A DNA stretch of 64,000 bases from Megaleporinus macrocephalus (GCA_021613375.1 CM038719.1:42148587-42212586); one strand, 5' to 3'. Positions 1-13,389 are shown, numbered from the stretch's first letter. Made by a program: numbers and translations. The notes: generated by a model from the letters alone, not told the origin.

Positions 1-490
1 ACTTTAAAAGCCTTTATCTGATCAATAAGTGTATCTTCACCACTAGATCTGATTAGAACAGATATAAAAAATCAGACATACAATACGAAGTATCATGAAT
101 ATGTTATTGTGAGAGAAGTAGATCAGATCTTGATCCAGTTTGAAGAACAAAGTTAGGTTCCAGATTTCTCCTGGACGCCCCAGACATTGTATGAATGTGT
201 TCAGTTCCTTCAGCAGCAAATCTTGATTTATCTTAATGAAGTACTGAGCAGTCAAAGCAGGTATTAGATGAGAACTGATAATAATACTGGGTTGTTTAGG
301 AGAAGCTTGGAAAGAGTTAAATAAACACACTGACGTATGAAAAAGCACTAATTACTCTATTAATACTGATTAATATTTCATAATAAAGTGTTTACTGAGT
401 AAATAAAAGCTTCCTGTCTGGAAACATATAGCTTTTTATGTATAATAATGTCCTCAAGTGTCCTAAAACTTTTGCACAGTACTGTAACTG
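1..490. mobile_element. Dispersed non-autonomous DNA element, copy 1 (5' end outside window)
   Basis: Positions about 50-420 are nearly identical to 18837-19215, with the same order and orientation. The right edge carries aacttttgcacagtactg (468-485). Its reverse complement resembles the left edge of the second copy near 18775 (agtgcaaaggtctgggac), which suggests imperfect terminal inverted repeats. No intact transposase frame is present; the minus-strand frame of about 100 codons recurs only because the DNA is duplicated. Superfamily is not assigned. Confidence 0.6.
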
Positions 491-1090
491 GTGGTTAGTA
501 CTTTGAGTGATGGTCTTTGTTTGTATATTGAACCTCGTTTCTCAAGGCTGATTGGATATGTGAACGCAAATTTGAATCAGTTCATTAGTTTCATTCGTTT
601 TTACTATATTTGGACACAGTCTATCCCTCGTCTAGGAGCTGGGTGTGCAAATTTGAGTGTATGTGTTTAACCGTCTCTACAAAGTGCTTAATTTGTGGTT
701 AACTAATGTCAACATAGCCAATTATACCAATAAAAAGAAAGAAAACTGAAAATAACTATAATAATAAAGCACTAAGCTACAGGCGGCTGTGTGTTATCAC
801 GGGGAAGGGTGTTCTTAGGCACAAAATGAAATGGAGGCCAACATAAAAATGATAAAATATACAGATTTTAATGAAAATAATGTAAGTTATTATTAATAAT
901 AATCTACATAAGCAAGTTTCCACCCAAGAAATACAGTTCCTTAGAAGTATAGTACTGATACCAAGCGTCCACAGACTGTTGAATGAGAACTACGTTCTGT
1001 TATATATTGTTGTCAGTTCATGAACTTTATTACTATATATAATAATATCATCGCTACCCAAACAAACAATAAGTTTCTCCAAAGTTGTGA
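491..1090. other. Intron sequence, no recognised feature
   Basis: AT-rich intronic DNA. I see no exon with cadherin-type coding, no RNA gene and no clear repeat here. Confidence 0.6.
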
Positions 1091-1212
1091 CTTTACAGGA
1101 GAGAACGAAAACGTACTTTTCAATGTAAGCCAATGGAACCAGAATTTTGTCCAATCTATTCTAATCTAATCTGGCTAATTTGAAGCATTTCTATTGGTCT
1201 GTGTATCATGAA
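1091..1212 (+). repeat. Short dispersed repeat carrying a donor-like motif, copy 1
   Basis: This is the first of eight copies in the window of an element about 120-170 bp long. The shared core is ctttacaggagag, then caatgtaagtcaatgg, then accagaa, then gcatttctattggtc and a catgaa-type end. Here the core reads caatgtaagccaatgg. No coding capacity. It looks like a MITE or SINE-like element; I associate it with otophysan fish genomes, but that is recollection, not a search. Confidence 0.7.
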
Positions 1213-1411
1213 TGCACCAAAACTTCACTTTATATGCACTCTCAGATCCAGTGGCGCCCCCTCTTCCCACACTGGGCCTTAATTAGCACGTTGGGTAGCT
1301 GATCAACCTACTTCTAATTAAGAAAATAAGTTAATTAGCCAGTTTGCAGTACACTCGGTGGAGACAACAGTTATTTCTTTAACAGGCAGGTTTATGGTCT
1401 ATTTCACAGTG

Positions 1412-1473
1412 GCAGCCAATCAGATGGCAGCCAATCAGACTAACAGCCAATCAGATGGCAGTCAATCAGACAA
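1412..1473 (+). repeat. Small tandem CCAAT cluster
   Basis: Four near-tandem units contain the motif agccaatcaga or a one-base variant within about 60 bp. Each core fits the NF-Y CCAAT-box consensus. Whether it is bound is unknown; it lies deep in an intron. Confidence 0.6.
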
Positions 1474-2330
1474 ACAAATGTTGCACTTCAAAGATACTGT
1501 AATTAAACAGAGCATAAGCATCTCATATACAGTAATAATGCAGCACATATATTTCCAGTCATCATATGTATAACTCTGTGACGTTTGGCCAGTAGGGGGA
1601 GCAGTGCATTTACTGGTAGGCCTCAAACTCTATGAAAAAATGCTGTCTTTTTATTGGCTCGCTACTAAAATATATGCATGCGTTACAGTGTTTGTAAATG
1701 AGGTGCTGGTACTTGATTTCACGCACTAGTGCTGAGTCATCATTTGCATGTTGAATCCGAGTGCCGAACGGCGTCCAATCTGAGCTGTTTTCTGTCCAAC
1801 TTAATTGGCCGGCTAATGGTGACCATGCTCGGCGAGACCGCAAACGTACGTCCCAGCTTTCGAACATCATAGCTAAAAGAACGTAACCAGGCTTCTAAGA
1901 AGGAAAGCGCTTTGAAACGATAGGTAACCAGGATTCAAACCACAGCTGACAGATCTGGTGGGTCTGACAGATCTGGTGGGTCTAGTGCGTGACAGGTCTG
2001 GTGGGCCTTCTTCAGAGCTTTCCTACGGTTCGCGCCGCTGAGGCTGCTCACGGAGCGGCGGGAGAACCTAGGCCCAGTTAATGGCAGTTAATGGCTGAAT
2101 GGCCTTTGCTTGAGCTGTCATTAAAGAGGAGCGCTAAGTCGTGTGAGGAGCGGCGAAAGATGGAGAGGAAGGGAAAGTGATTGAGCGGAGGAGAATGAGA
2201 AGAAAGGATGGAAGGTATGGGAACAGTCTCGGCCAAGAAAGGACCAAAAGGCCGCTTGACAACATTCACACGAAGCGTGTTTGTTCACGTTTATTAAAGA
2301 GACAGCGGATCTCCTGTGTGTTCCTATGGA

Positions 2331-2363
<33 letters not shown>

Positions 2364-2659
2364 CGGGCCCCCCGTTCGCTCCCGGCCTATAGGACCACAC
2401 TGTTTGCTGTGTTCTTTCAGCTTTAGAGGAGCGTTTAGCAGATAAAAGATGTTAATAGCTGCGCCATTTAGTGGCTCTGTGCTTTCATGAGGCTGAATCC
2501 GGAGCTCTATTTATGCCTGCAGAATAAAGGACACTATAATGAGGCCATTAGCCAGAACAGCGCCACCTCCAGCTACTGGATGGTCCTTTAATAGACTTCC
2601 AGTCAATATTTCAGACACCTCTGACTCAAAGAAGGGCCTGTCCCCATTCTTACTAGGTT
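1474..2659. other. Intron sequence with minor simple repeats
   Basis: Mostly unique-looking DNA. It includes a short tandem run based on acagatctggtgggtct (about 1949-2008) and a CA microsatellite (about 2331-2356). No exon was recognised. Confidence 0.55.
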
Positions 2660-3715
2660 CCAGTAGGGTACATTCAGTAGTAGAGATCACTAGACCACTG
2701 CAGGTTGGATCTAGGAGGATTCCATGAGGAGGGCTGGTGACCTCTTTCCCTGTAGATCTAACTTCCAACCTCCATCTGACATGCTGCCGTCTTCCCCTAC
2801 CAATGCTAACACATCCCATCCAGCCAAAGAGGGGTTTCTGAAGACGTTAGCTGAAGTATGTGTGGTTCAAACTACAGGAAGGTGGATCTCCAGGAGAAGG
2901 CCTGATGACCTCCTTCCCTGTAGATCTTAGTTCTAACCTCCATCTGGCATGCTGCTGTCTTCCCCTACCAAACCTAACACATCCCATCCATCCAGACATA
3001 TGCTACTGAAGAAGTTAGCTGAAGTATGTGTGGTTCAAACTACAGAAAGGTAGATCTCCAAGAGAAGGTCTGGTGACCTCTTTCTCTGTAGATCCAAGTT
3101 CCAACCTCCATCTGACATGCTGCCGCCTTCTCCTACCAACACTAATACATCCCATCCAGCCAAACATGGGCTACTGAAGAAGTTAGTTAGCTGATGTATG
3201 TGTGGTTCAAACTACAGGAAAGTAGATCTCCAGGAGAAGGCCTGATGACCTCCTTCCCTGTAGATCTTAGTTCCAACCTCCATCTGGCATGCTGCTGTCT
3301 TCCCCTACCAAACCTAACACATCCCATCCAGCCAGACATAGGCTACTGAAGAAGTTAGTTAGCTGATATATGTGTGGTTCAAGCTACAGGAAGGTAGATC
3401 TCTGGGAGAAGGTCTGGTGACCTCTTTCCCTGTAGATCCAAGGTCCAACCTCCCACCAAAGAGAAGTTATTGAAGAAGTTAGTTAGCTGAGGTTTGTGTG
3501 GTTCAAACTACAGGAAAGTAGATCTCCAAGAGAAGGTCTGGTGACCTCTTTCTCTGTAGATCTAACTTCCAACCTGCATCTGACATGCTGCCGTCTTCCC
3601 CTACCAATGCTAGCACATCCCATCCAGCCAAACATGGGCTACTGAAGAAGTTAATTAGCTGATGTATGTGTGGTTCAAACTACAGGAAGGTAGATCTCCA
3701 GGACGAAGGCTGGTG
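2660..3715. repeat. Tandem repeat, unit about 170 bp, six copies
   Basis: The marker ctgtagatc recurs near 2750, 2919, 3086, 3258, 3431 and 3556, so the period is about 170 bp. The fifth unit has an internal deletion. Each unit carries cccatccagcca and gtgtggttcaaactacagg motifs. Units differ by scattered substitutions. Non-coding. Confidence 0.85.
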
Positions 3716-4480
3716 ACCACAGTTTTGGACCCTCAATCAATCCATGCCTATAATTTCTGGTTTATTTGTATTCACTAGACTTGTTGTATAGCTTGTGTTG
3801 TAATAGCACCCTTATTTCATTGTTAGGACTTGTTTGGTAACCTGAAGGGTAAACATCTTCAAACACGCTATAGAAAACTGTCCAATCAGGACATGTTCTT
3901 TGTAGTATCTGAGCAGATACAACCTAAAAAGCTGGTTAGGACTTCAGGAGCTGAGGGTGGAATCCAGTGGTGACCACAGTTCTGGGCCTTCAGAGGAGGT
4001 CTAATGATTCCATCGCGGTCATTTCTGGCTTATTTGCATTTAACAATGAGCAGACTTGTTGTATGACTCGGCATGTATTGTAATAACACTTGTGTTATGT
4101 AACCCGAGGGGTAAAAATCTTCAAACACTCAACAGAAATTGTTCAAAAGAACCATTTTCTTTGTAGTGTATGAGTAGATACAACCTAGTAAGCTGGTTAG
4201 GACTTTAGGAGCTGACAGTGGAATGGTCTGATGGCTTCAGGATGAGGGCTGGTGACCACAGTTCTGGGCCCCCAGAGAAGATCTAATGAATCCATGCCTA
4301 TAATTTCTGGTTTATTTGTGTTCACTAGACTTGTTGTATAACTTGTGTTGTAATAAGACCCTTATTTCATTGTTTGGGAATTGTTTGGTAACCTGAGGGG
4401 TAAAAATCTTCAGACACACAATAGAAATTGTGCAAAAGGAACTTGTTCTATGTAGAGTAGATACAACCTAGAATCAGTCA
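3706..4480. repeat. Tandem repeat, unit about 265-280 bp, three copies
   Basis: The block starting ggtgaccacagtt recurs near 3711, 3972 and 4252. Shared internal motifs are ctggtttatttg, agacttgttgtat and gatacaacctag. It abuts the preceding array and its units begin with a motif also seen at the end of that array's units. Non-coding. Confidence 0.8.
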
Positions 4481-5317
4481 AGTCTTGATTTAGACTGGGT
4501 GGGATGGATTTTGTGGCCAATAAAGTCCCACTAAGCCCAGATATGGAAGTCTTACAGGTTTCAGTCAGGTTTGTCTCTTATAAGCTTCAGTTAAACATTT
4601 GTGTTGTTTGTTTATACACTTAAAATAACTATCTGATCCAGAATTGCAGTATAAGCAGTGTGAGCTTAGTACTAACATACTATTAGAAATGCCATTGAGG
4701 AGCTAAAGGAAGCTTTACTGAAGCATTGTTGTAGTTTCACATGCATAGCTATAACTCTGATGTCAGTGTTTTAGACAAAGAGTGAGGTGATTAAAACTAT
4801 AAACTAAGTTTCTACTAAACATGGACCAGTTCTTTAGATACATATCATCTTAGAATGCATCAGATTGCCTAAAACTAGCTTTATTTATGTATTTGTTTAT
4901 TTTGCACATAAAATTAAGTTGTAATGAAACAACTTCATCTTTTGTATTTTTATTGCAAAAGCATTTTCTCCTCTGTATTTGTGGAGAACGTACATAGCCA
5001 GACGTGGAGCTGGCGCTGTATGCAGGGCATTGTTTTATTAAAAGCAGCGTGAGGTGAGAGAGGGTGTTAAGGTTGTTTTTAAAGGTGTCGGTACGGGAAA
5101 CCATGGCCAAATTCCAGTCCAGACTTTGTCCAAGCTGGCTAACATATCAGATTCCTGAAGTGCAGTGAAAACGGCCTGTAAAATTCAGCTTGAGCTTTCA
5201 GACAACACGCCATAACACTGAGGTTCCGTCATTTCTCTGTCTCCGTCCTCCGTCTGCGCTCGGAGAGGTGTGTTCAGAAAACCAGGTGAAGAGTTGTAGT
5301 GTAGTGTAGAGCATGAG
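4481..5317. other. Intron sequence, no recognised feature
   Basis: Unique-looking intronic DNA. The minus-strand open frame at 4850-5110 has no recognisable domain. Confidence 0.55.
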
Positions 5318-6349
5318 ACCATCATTACTTATATATACTATTACATTTATACATACCATTATACTTATATATACTATTATATTTATGTATACCATCATTA
5401 CTTACGCATACCATTACATTTATACATACAATTATACTTATATATACTATTATATTTATGTATACCATCATTACTTACACATACTATTACATTTATACAT
5501 ACAAATATACTTATATATACTATTATATTTATGTATACCATCATTACTTACACATACTATTACATTTATACATACAAATATACTTATATATACTATTATA
5601 TTTATGTATACCATTATACTTATACATACCATTACATTTATACATACCATTATACTTATATATACTATTATGTTTATGTATACCATTATACTTATACATA
5701 CTATTATATTCATGTATACCATCATTACTTATACATACTATTTCATTTATACATGCAATTATACTTATATATACTATTATATTTATGTATACCATCATTA
5801 CTTATACATACCATTACATTTATACATACAATTATACTTATATATACTATTATATTTATGTATACCATCATTACTTACCCATACTATTACATTTATACAT
5901 GCAATTATAATTATACATAACGGTATACTTATATATACCATTATATTTATATATACCATTATACTTATACATACCATTACATTTACATCTACATTATATT
6001 TATACATACGTTTACACTTATACCTACATTATACTTATACATACTATTCAAATTATAAATACCTTTATACTAATAATTATATACATAACGTTACATTTAT
6101 GCGTACCATTATAATTACACATACCTGTATACATATAACTACATTCTACTTATATATACTATTACATTTATATATATCCTTGTACTTATACATACCTTTA
6201 TACTTATATCTACATTATACCTATACATACCTTTCAAATTATAAATACCTTTATACTAATACTAATATATAGCATTACATTTATATGTGCCATTAAAATT
6301 ATACATACCTTTATAAATATAGCTACATTATACTTATATATACTATTAC

Positions 6350-6403
<54 letters not shown>

Positions 6404-6788
6404 TTGTATTTATACATACCTTTATACTTATATCTACATTATACTTATACATACTATTATATTTATTTATCTTTATACTTATACATACCATTCAAATTAT
6501 AAATACCTTTATACTAATACTAATATACAGCATTACATTTATACGTGCCATTATAATTATACATACCTTTATACATATCACTACATTATACTTATATATA
6601 CTATTACATTTATATATACCATTATACATATACATACCATTCAAATTATAAATACCTTTATCTAATACTAATATATAGCATTACATTTATATGTGCCATT
6701 ATAATTATACATACCTTTACACTTATATCTACATTATACTAATACACACTATTACATGTATATATATCATTATATATTATTTATAATA

Positions 6789-6854
<66 letters not shown>

Positions 6855-6960
6855 CATATTATTATTCTTATACATGTCCTTATATTCATGCATCTTTAAA
6901 TTCTATTGTATTTATTATACTTATAGATACCATTATACTTATACACATTGTTATACAATT
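5318..6960. repeat. AT-rich minisatellite with embedded (TA)n
   Basis: Built from short units such as ccattatacttatacata and tactattacatttatacat. Some blocks repeat at 73 bp, for example 5458 and 5531. Pure (TA)n runs sit at about 6352-6401 and 6791-6850. The long open frames on both strands reflect a stop-poor repeat, not genes. Confidence 0.9.
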
Positions 6961-7289
6961 TTTTTTTTTAGTTTGTAGCTTCTTTCTTTTTTATTTAACT
7001 CTCTTTATGTATAAAGTCATGTTACCCCACCACGGCCCTGACTCAAATCCCCTCACCCCCTCACTCTGAATCCCTTTTTGTAAAGTCAGTAGAATCCTAC
7101 ATCATGATGGGAATACTCTCTCACTCTCTTTCGTTGGTGTGTGTATGTGTGTGTGTTAGTGTGTGTGTGTGTGTGTTTCCTGACCACAGCCATGAAGCCC
7201 CTTTTTGCCGGGGCAACAGCCATCCACACAGACAAAAATGCCATTTCCACCCTTTAGTTTATTTACGCTTCATCTGAAGAACACACACA

Positions 7290-7330
<41 letters not shown>

Positions 7331-7910
7331 ACACACACAGAGTCTGTGTGCGGAGGCATAATGAAGTGTTTAGCTGGGCGCTGATGGGCCGCTGGTAGAT
7401 AGAGTTCTGAACAATGCTTCAGTAAATAACGTTGGCAGAACAGATCACCTGCTGGGACCCCCGTCCATCTTGGGACACCCGGAACTTTGTCTCCATAGCT
7501 GATCATACAGTCAGCCTCGGGACCGCTGCGCTCCTGCTTGGTCTCTGCGTGGTGGTCTTTCTGGACGGGGGTAGATTTGTACATGCTGATGTTTCACACC
7601 CGAATCAAATTTGAATCAAAGCTTTTTGGGAGAATTCCCATGATGCTCATCCTCATTAATCCCTTCACACGTCTCTGTGGGGCTTTACGTCGTAATTACA
7701 TGTGTCTTTGGGACCCCCTTTGGTTTTTGGGGTGTGGGACGCTCACCCGGCGCTGTGTGTGTGTGTGTGTGTGGAGTGATGGTGGAGTGTAAGAGGCTTA
7801 GACTGGACCATATGTTTGTGCTAGACGCTCTGCTACTGGCACGACTTACAGGAGGATTACATGTACAGAGACGTCTGAGTGAGTTACAGAGAGATGGACT
7901 GCTCGTGTGT

Positions 7911-7951
<41 letters not shown>

Positions 7952-8089
7952 TGTGTGTGTGTGTTACAGAGAGACGTCTGTGTGAGTTAGAAACTGGGAA
8001 CACTGGACAGATGGACCTGGTCTGCAGGTGAAATGGCCTAATTTGTTATAGGGGTTGTGTGTGTGAACCAAGTTTATGCCACATTGTGG
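6961..8089. other. Intron sequence with TG/CA microsatellites
   Basis: TG runs at about 7137-7178 and 7908-7963, and CA runs at about 7282-7340, lie in otherwise unique-looking DNA. No exon was recognised. Confidence 0.6.
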
Positions 8090-9285
8090 GGACCTTATAG
8101 TGAATTTAAGGTGAATGTAAGGTTAAGAGGAGGAACAGGGTTAAAGTAGGGTTATGCTTAGGGTCAGCGTTGAGGTTAAAGTTAGGGTTAAAGTAAGGGT
8201 ATATTGGGGTTAAGGTTGGGGTTAAAGTAAGGGTACGGTTGGGGTCAGAGTTATGGTCAGGGTTGATGTTAGAGTTAAGTAAGGGTAGTGTAAGGGTTAA
8301 AGTTAGGGTTAGAGTGTTAGGGTTGGGGTTGAGATTAGGGTTACGGTTAGGGTGTTAGGGTCAGGGTTGGGGTTAGAGTCAGGGTTAAGGTTAGGTTTTA
8401 GGGTTAGGGTCAGGGTTGAGGTTAGACTCAGGGTTAAGGATAGGTTTTAGGGTTAGGGTCATGGTTGAGGTTAGGTTTTAGGGTTAGAGTCAGGGTTAAG
8501 GTTAGGTTTTAGGGTAAGGGTCAGGGTCATGGTTAAGGTTAGGTTTTAGGGTTAGAGTCAGGGTTGAGGTTAGGTTTTAGGGTTAGGGTCAGGGTTGAGG
8601 TTAGGTTTTAGGGTTAGGGTCAGTGTTGAGGTTAGGTTTTAGGGTTAGGGTCAGGGTTGAGGTTAGAGTCAGGGTTAAGGTTAGGTTTTAGGGTAAGGGT
8701 CAGGGTTGAGGTTAGGGTCATGGTTAAGGTTAGGTTTTAGGGTTAGGGTCAGGGTTGAGGTTAGAGTCAGGGTTAAGGTTAGGTTTTAGGGTTAGGGTCA
8801 GGGTTGAGGTTAGGTTTTAGGGTTGGGGTCAGGTTTGAGGTTAGAGTCAGGGTTAAGGTTAGGTTTTAGGGTTAGGGTCAGGCTTGAGGTTAGAGTCAAC
8901 CCTAACCCTAACCCTAACCCTAACCCTAGGTTTTAGGGTTAGAGTCAGGGTTAAGGTTATGTTTTAGGGTTAGAGTCAGGGTTAAGGTCAGGATTGAGGT
9001 TAGAGTCAGGGTTATGGTTAGGTTTTAGGGTTAAGGTCAGGGTTGAGGTTAGAGTCAGGGTTAAAGTAAGGGTACGTTGTGGTTAGAGTCAGGGTTAAGG
9101 TTAGGTTTTAGGGTTAGAGTCAGGGTTAAGGTCAGGGTTAGGGTCAGGGTTAAGGTCAGGGTTAAGGTTATGTTTTAGGGTTAGAGTCAGGGTTAAGGTC
9201 AGGGTTAGGGTCAGGTTTTTGGGTTAGAGTCAGGGTTAAGGTCAGGGTTAGGGTTAGGGTCAGGGTTGAGGTTAGAGTCAGATAT
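8090..9285 (+). repeat. Degenerate interstitial telomere-like tract (TTAGGG-related)
   Basis: About 1.2 kb of TTAGGG-derived sequence on the + strand. Variants such as gggtcagggttgagg and ttaggttttaggg form irregular higher-order units of roughly 45-60 bp. The only uninterrupted canonical stretch is in the opposite orientation: five AACCCT units at 8898-8927. No TERRA-type promoter is evident. Confidence 0.85.
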
Positions 9286-10199
9286 AACTGTGTGTCCTGC
9301 ATGTAGAGGTTCAGCCGTGCAGCTTGTCTGGGCTAATCTGTAAGGAATGAATGTGGTGTGCTACGTAAGTGGATTGCATGAGAAGGCTAAGCTCCTCCAG
9401 TCACATGACCGCTCTCCACACCTAATGGCTAATAAATTGAATTTCCTGAACGAAGCCGGCTTCAAGTTGGCGGCGGCGGCTGCACTGCTTTTAGCTGCGT
9501 GACATACTTTGTATAGATAACAGTATGTCACACGTATCAGAACCATAACAATGCCGTCAGAACAAAAGCTCTCCATAAAAGGAAACTTTACAGGAGAGGG
9601 AAAAAACCTTCCCGACTTTTAATGGAAGTTAATGGAGAAATGTTTTATTTTAAGCCATTTTACACCATTTCTGTGGGTCCATTCATCCTGAAAATCTTAC
9701 ACAACGTAAAGATCAGCGCTCGGTTTCATACTGGGTGAAAAAAATAAATTGAATAAAAATGGTTGTACAGTGTGTTCAGAGCTAATTTAATACATAAGAT
9801 GCTTAAACATGAGGAGGAACAAGCCTGAAAACATTAGATACTAGACTGTTCACGGCTCTAGTGCTTCAGTGCTGGATGTCTGGGGTTTGATTGGAATTGG
9901 AGGTGTCGTTTCCAAGAGCGGCGCGTTAGCAGTGTTTGTTTAAAGTGTAACGTTACACCGAACCTTTATGACGAAGCGTCTCCAGCAGGAGAGCGTAAGC
10001 CCTGATAGCTGTGCGTATGTGTAGAAGAGAGAGAGATGGCGTAATGGATGAGTAAGCTGTAACTGTGATATGATCGGTATTTGGCGCGTCTCTCGAGAAG
10101 AGAAGAGAAACAATAAATCAGAGGCTGGAGACAAAGCACTGCTCAGGATTAGTGAACACACGTACTGAGGACCATGTGCTGAGTCCTCTCACACACATA
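9286..10199. other. Intron sequence with one diverged short dispersed repeat
   Basis: A diverged copy of the short dispersed repeat lies at about 9585-9710: it keeps ctttacaggagag, but the donor-like core has decayed to aatggaagttaatgg. The rest shows nothing recognisable. Confidence 0.55.
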
Positions 10200-10690
10200 C
10201 ACACTAGTTTGGAGATGCCTCCCCAGGTTCTTCTTATCTGTACTACATTAATAGTACTAATATTAGTGAATGAGTGTGAAGAGATCAGAACTATAGAATA
10301 GTCGGTATGGAATTATTCCTGGAGCAGAATTAAACATCTGGTTGTGTTTAAAGAATGTTTCGAGGGTCTTTTAGAAATGAGCTCATTTGCTCTGATGCAG
10401 GTTTACATACTTTGAACATTCTGACCAGCAGCTTCATGAGGAACTTCATGAGCTGCTTCTCTAACAGGACTGAAGAAGATAGTGTAGATGCTGAGATCTT
10501 GTTCTGATAAGCAGGTTTGGTGGTTTTATAGCTCTTATAAAAATATACATTCTCATTTTTACATTTAAATACACTCAAATGTTTGTTTTAGGAATATTTG
10601 TGTACATGGGCTCCAACTTCACTGTTTACACTCGTTTCTCAACACATTCAGATCTAAACGTCTTTATAACTATATATATATATATATACT
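10200..10690 (+). mobile_element. Dispersed element, part A, long copy
   Basis: Nearly identical to 14336-14630 (shared: ccaggttcttctta, cggtatggaattattcctgg, gatgcaggtttacatac). This copy keeps about 170 bp, roughly 10420-10590, that the second copy lacks. It ends in a short (TA)n run. Element class unknown. Confidence 0.65.
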
Positions 10691-10699
10691 CGGGTAGGT

Positions 10700-10970
10700 G
10701 ACTGGTAGTGTATGAAAAGGTTTTATGATGTTATGATATCATGTAAATGCCAAAACACACAAAACAAACACTTTAAATGGACTAAAATTACGCAGCGAAG
10801 GCATAAAATGACAAAATTGCCAAAGTGGTAGGTACGTGATCATTACATCATGGATTGCATTACAAGTTTTTATACAAATACAATTTTTTGTGTTTGTTTT
10901 TGGTGTTAACAAATGACAAAAAACATGGCAGAAACATAAAAATACATTTGTCTCTTTTAAATAAATACAG
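10700..10970 (+). mobile_element. Dispersed element, part B, copy 1
   Basis: Matches 16690-16915 in order and orientation (shared: cacacaaaacaaacact, gtaatcattacatcatg-like, gatgttaacaaatgacaaa-like, catggcagaaacataaa). Parts A and B lie next to each other here, but at the second site they are split by a SINE array. Confidence 0.6.
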
Positions 10971-10994
10971 TATATATATATATATATATATATA

Positions 10995-11112
10995 TCCATC
11001 CATTAACTTCCTTTTTATCCCACTTGATGGGGTCATGGGGGGGCTGGAGCCAATCCCAGGCGGGCTACACCATGGACAGGTCACCAGTCCATTGCATGGC
11101 CAAAACCACTCA
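10995..11112 (-). mobile_element. SINE/LINE-type tail fragment
   Basis: Read on the minus strand it contains the motifs ctggtgacctgtccatggtg, gggattggctccagcc and a tggatggat terminus. These match the tail of the SINE at 16341-16650. A (TA)n run of about 20 bp adjoins it. Confidence 0.7.
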
Positions 11113-11157
11113 CATACTCACACCTACTGGCAGTTTTCGTTTTTCCACTCCATTTAA

Positions 11158-11290
11158 ATGCGGCAGCTGCCGTTTACATTGTGTTAAAATTTTATGATGA
11201 ATGGACCAATAGAAATGCTCCAAAATAACTTGCTAAAACTTCTGGTTCCATTGACTTCCATTGAAAGTGAAGTAGGTTTTTGGCTTCTCC
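11158..11290 (-). repeat. Short dispersed repeat, copy on minus strand
   Basis: Reverse-oriented copy. The + strand shows gaccaatagaaatgctcc, then ggttccattgacttccattg. The donor-like core has decayed. Confidence 0.7.
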
Positions 11291-12530
11291 TTTGGCTTCA
11301 CACGTGTTTTTTATTGAACAACGGCTATATATATATAAATTGATACTATACTCATGTGTAATTCAATGCATGCTGGTTCTACATCAGTAGTAGTTACATT
11401 GATGTTCATATATAACTACACACTAAAGTAGCTCAGTGCTTTTAACTGCAGGTAGAATTTCAGTTTAAGGCAAAAACTAATATTTAACAACTAATATTTT
11501 GAGTAGTCTCAGTTTATCCGGGTTCACAGGCCGCGTTAACATTTTGTGCTCTATGAATTTCAAACTGGGTTGTATGAGGGATGTAGAGGCAGACTGAGTT
11601 TCTGTTAACTTGCTGTTAGAAGTTCAACGAACTGAACGCGAGCCGGTCACTTTATTTATCCAGGATTAAACACTGCCTGGTTTCTTACAGTGCGCGAGTG
11701 CTGGCTGACCTGCTGAATTGATTTGTTGGTTAAACAGTCGCTGTTAAGTCATTTGGCTGCTGTGCACAGTTTATAGACATCGGCGCTAAAGTAAACTCAC
11801 ATAAAGCACAACTGTCTGTCTCCCGTACACACACATGCTCTCGCACATAGATCAGTGAGCGAGCCACATGAGGTCAGCGCTGCTTGTTGTCCGACGCTGC
11901 TCTCTGACCTTAAATCAGACTACACGGACCAACTCGGGCATTCTGAGAGTGTAACCTATAATACAGTGCTGACTTTATAAAGCAGGGCATGTAATTTGTG
12001 GGTGTAGATACTGTCTTGGACTTTGAAGGAATAACTGAACAGCCCAGTTTATCACCACCGAAACAATCAACACAAAGATTTTAGTGATATTTCTATACGG
12101 GATGTGAAAATTTTAACTCATTTTAAGCTGAACTTGGAAACCCCAGCTAGTATATGACTATGAAACCAGCTTTAAACAGCTGTACACACATAACATCCTA
12201 ATATTATCCATTACAACACAAAACAAATAACTTAATAGTCAAATATATGTGTTTCCGTAGTGACCAGTTTTAGAATTAGACACTGATTTCCAAACTTTGG
12301 GGCACATTTACTTTTAAACGATAGGCTCTAACTTCTTACCATGTGGTCATGAGGGGCAGGGATGCAGTCTCACCTTCTGCTGTAAAATGCAGGGGGCGTG
12401 GCTACATTAAAGCTCCACCCACACTGTAAAAAATGTAAGAGTTTAAACTAAATAATAACTCATAAGTTATTTGAACTTGGGTTAATATGTTTCGGGGCAT
12501 GAAACACCAATTCTTGTTCTGATAACTTAC
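11291..12530. other. Intron sequence, no recognised feature
   Basis: Unique-looking intronic DNA with no exon or RNA gene that I can support. Confidence 0.55.
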
Positions 12531-13317
12531 TGTTTGATATTCACTGACCTCAGTGAATATCCTTTTAGACTTTTTAGAAACTTTCTTTTTTTTACAGTTT
12601 ATGGACTAATAATTTTAGTTTGGTAGCAAAATGAAGACATAAGCCAGTATTTGCATATATTTTATCTTGTAATTTTGCTTAAAAATATTTAAAAATCACA
12701 TAAAAATATGATTATTGTTGTAATTTTTGGGGACAATAATCGTTTAAGATAAATGGCTATAATAATTATGATATTTTATATATTCAGTTTTGCTATCTCA
12801 ATGACTGTTTTGAGTTTAAAAAGATCATAACCTAATCATTGTCAATATCTAAAGCTAAAACAATTTAATTGTTTAATGTTAATTATGTGTTTCAACCTAC
12901 ACAGTAATACATTTTCAATGTTTGATATTCACTGACCTCAAAATTGTTAAGGTGGACTGAAAACTTTTTTAAGCTTTTTCAGAAACTTTCTTTTTACAGT
13001 TTATGGACTTATAATTTTAGTTCGGTAGCAAAATGAAGACATAAGCAAATATTTGCATATATTTTATCTTGTAAGTTTGCTTAAAAATATTTAAAAATCA
13101 CATAAAAATATGATTACTGTTGTAATTTTTGGGGACAACAGTTAAGATAAATGGCTATAATAATGATGATATTTTATACCTTTTATTACTATCTCAATAA
13201 ATACTGTGAGTTTCAGAAGATTGTAACAGCATCATTGTAAATATATATAAATATCCATATAAAACTATTTATAATTGTTTAATGTTAATTATGTGTTTCA
13301 ACCTACACATTATTAAA
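12531..13317. repeat. Tandem duplication, two units of about 390 bp
   Basis: The block starting tgtttgatattcactgacct at about 12531 is repeated from 12918. Both units contain ggtagcaaaatgaagacat, aaaatcacataaaaatatga and taattatgtgtttcaacc in the same order. Differences are small substitutions and short indels. Non-coding and AT-rich. Confidence 0.85.
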
Positions 13318-13389
13318 TAAGTTCATAATATATGATGGAGCATTTTATACTGAATATAGATACATAAACAGTATATTATGTATATTTAT

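Noticed and set aside
5313..6491. Tyr/Ile/Thr-rich frames, up to 319 codons
   Set aside because: AT-rich minisatellite read in several frames on both strands; no domain.
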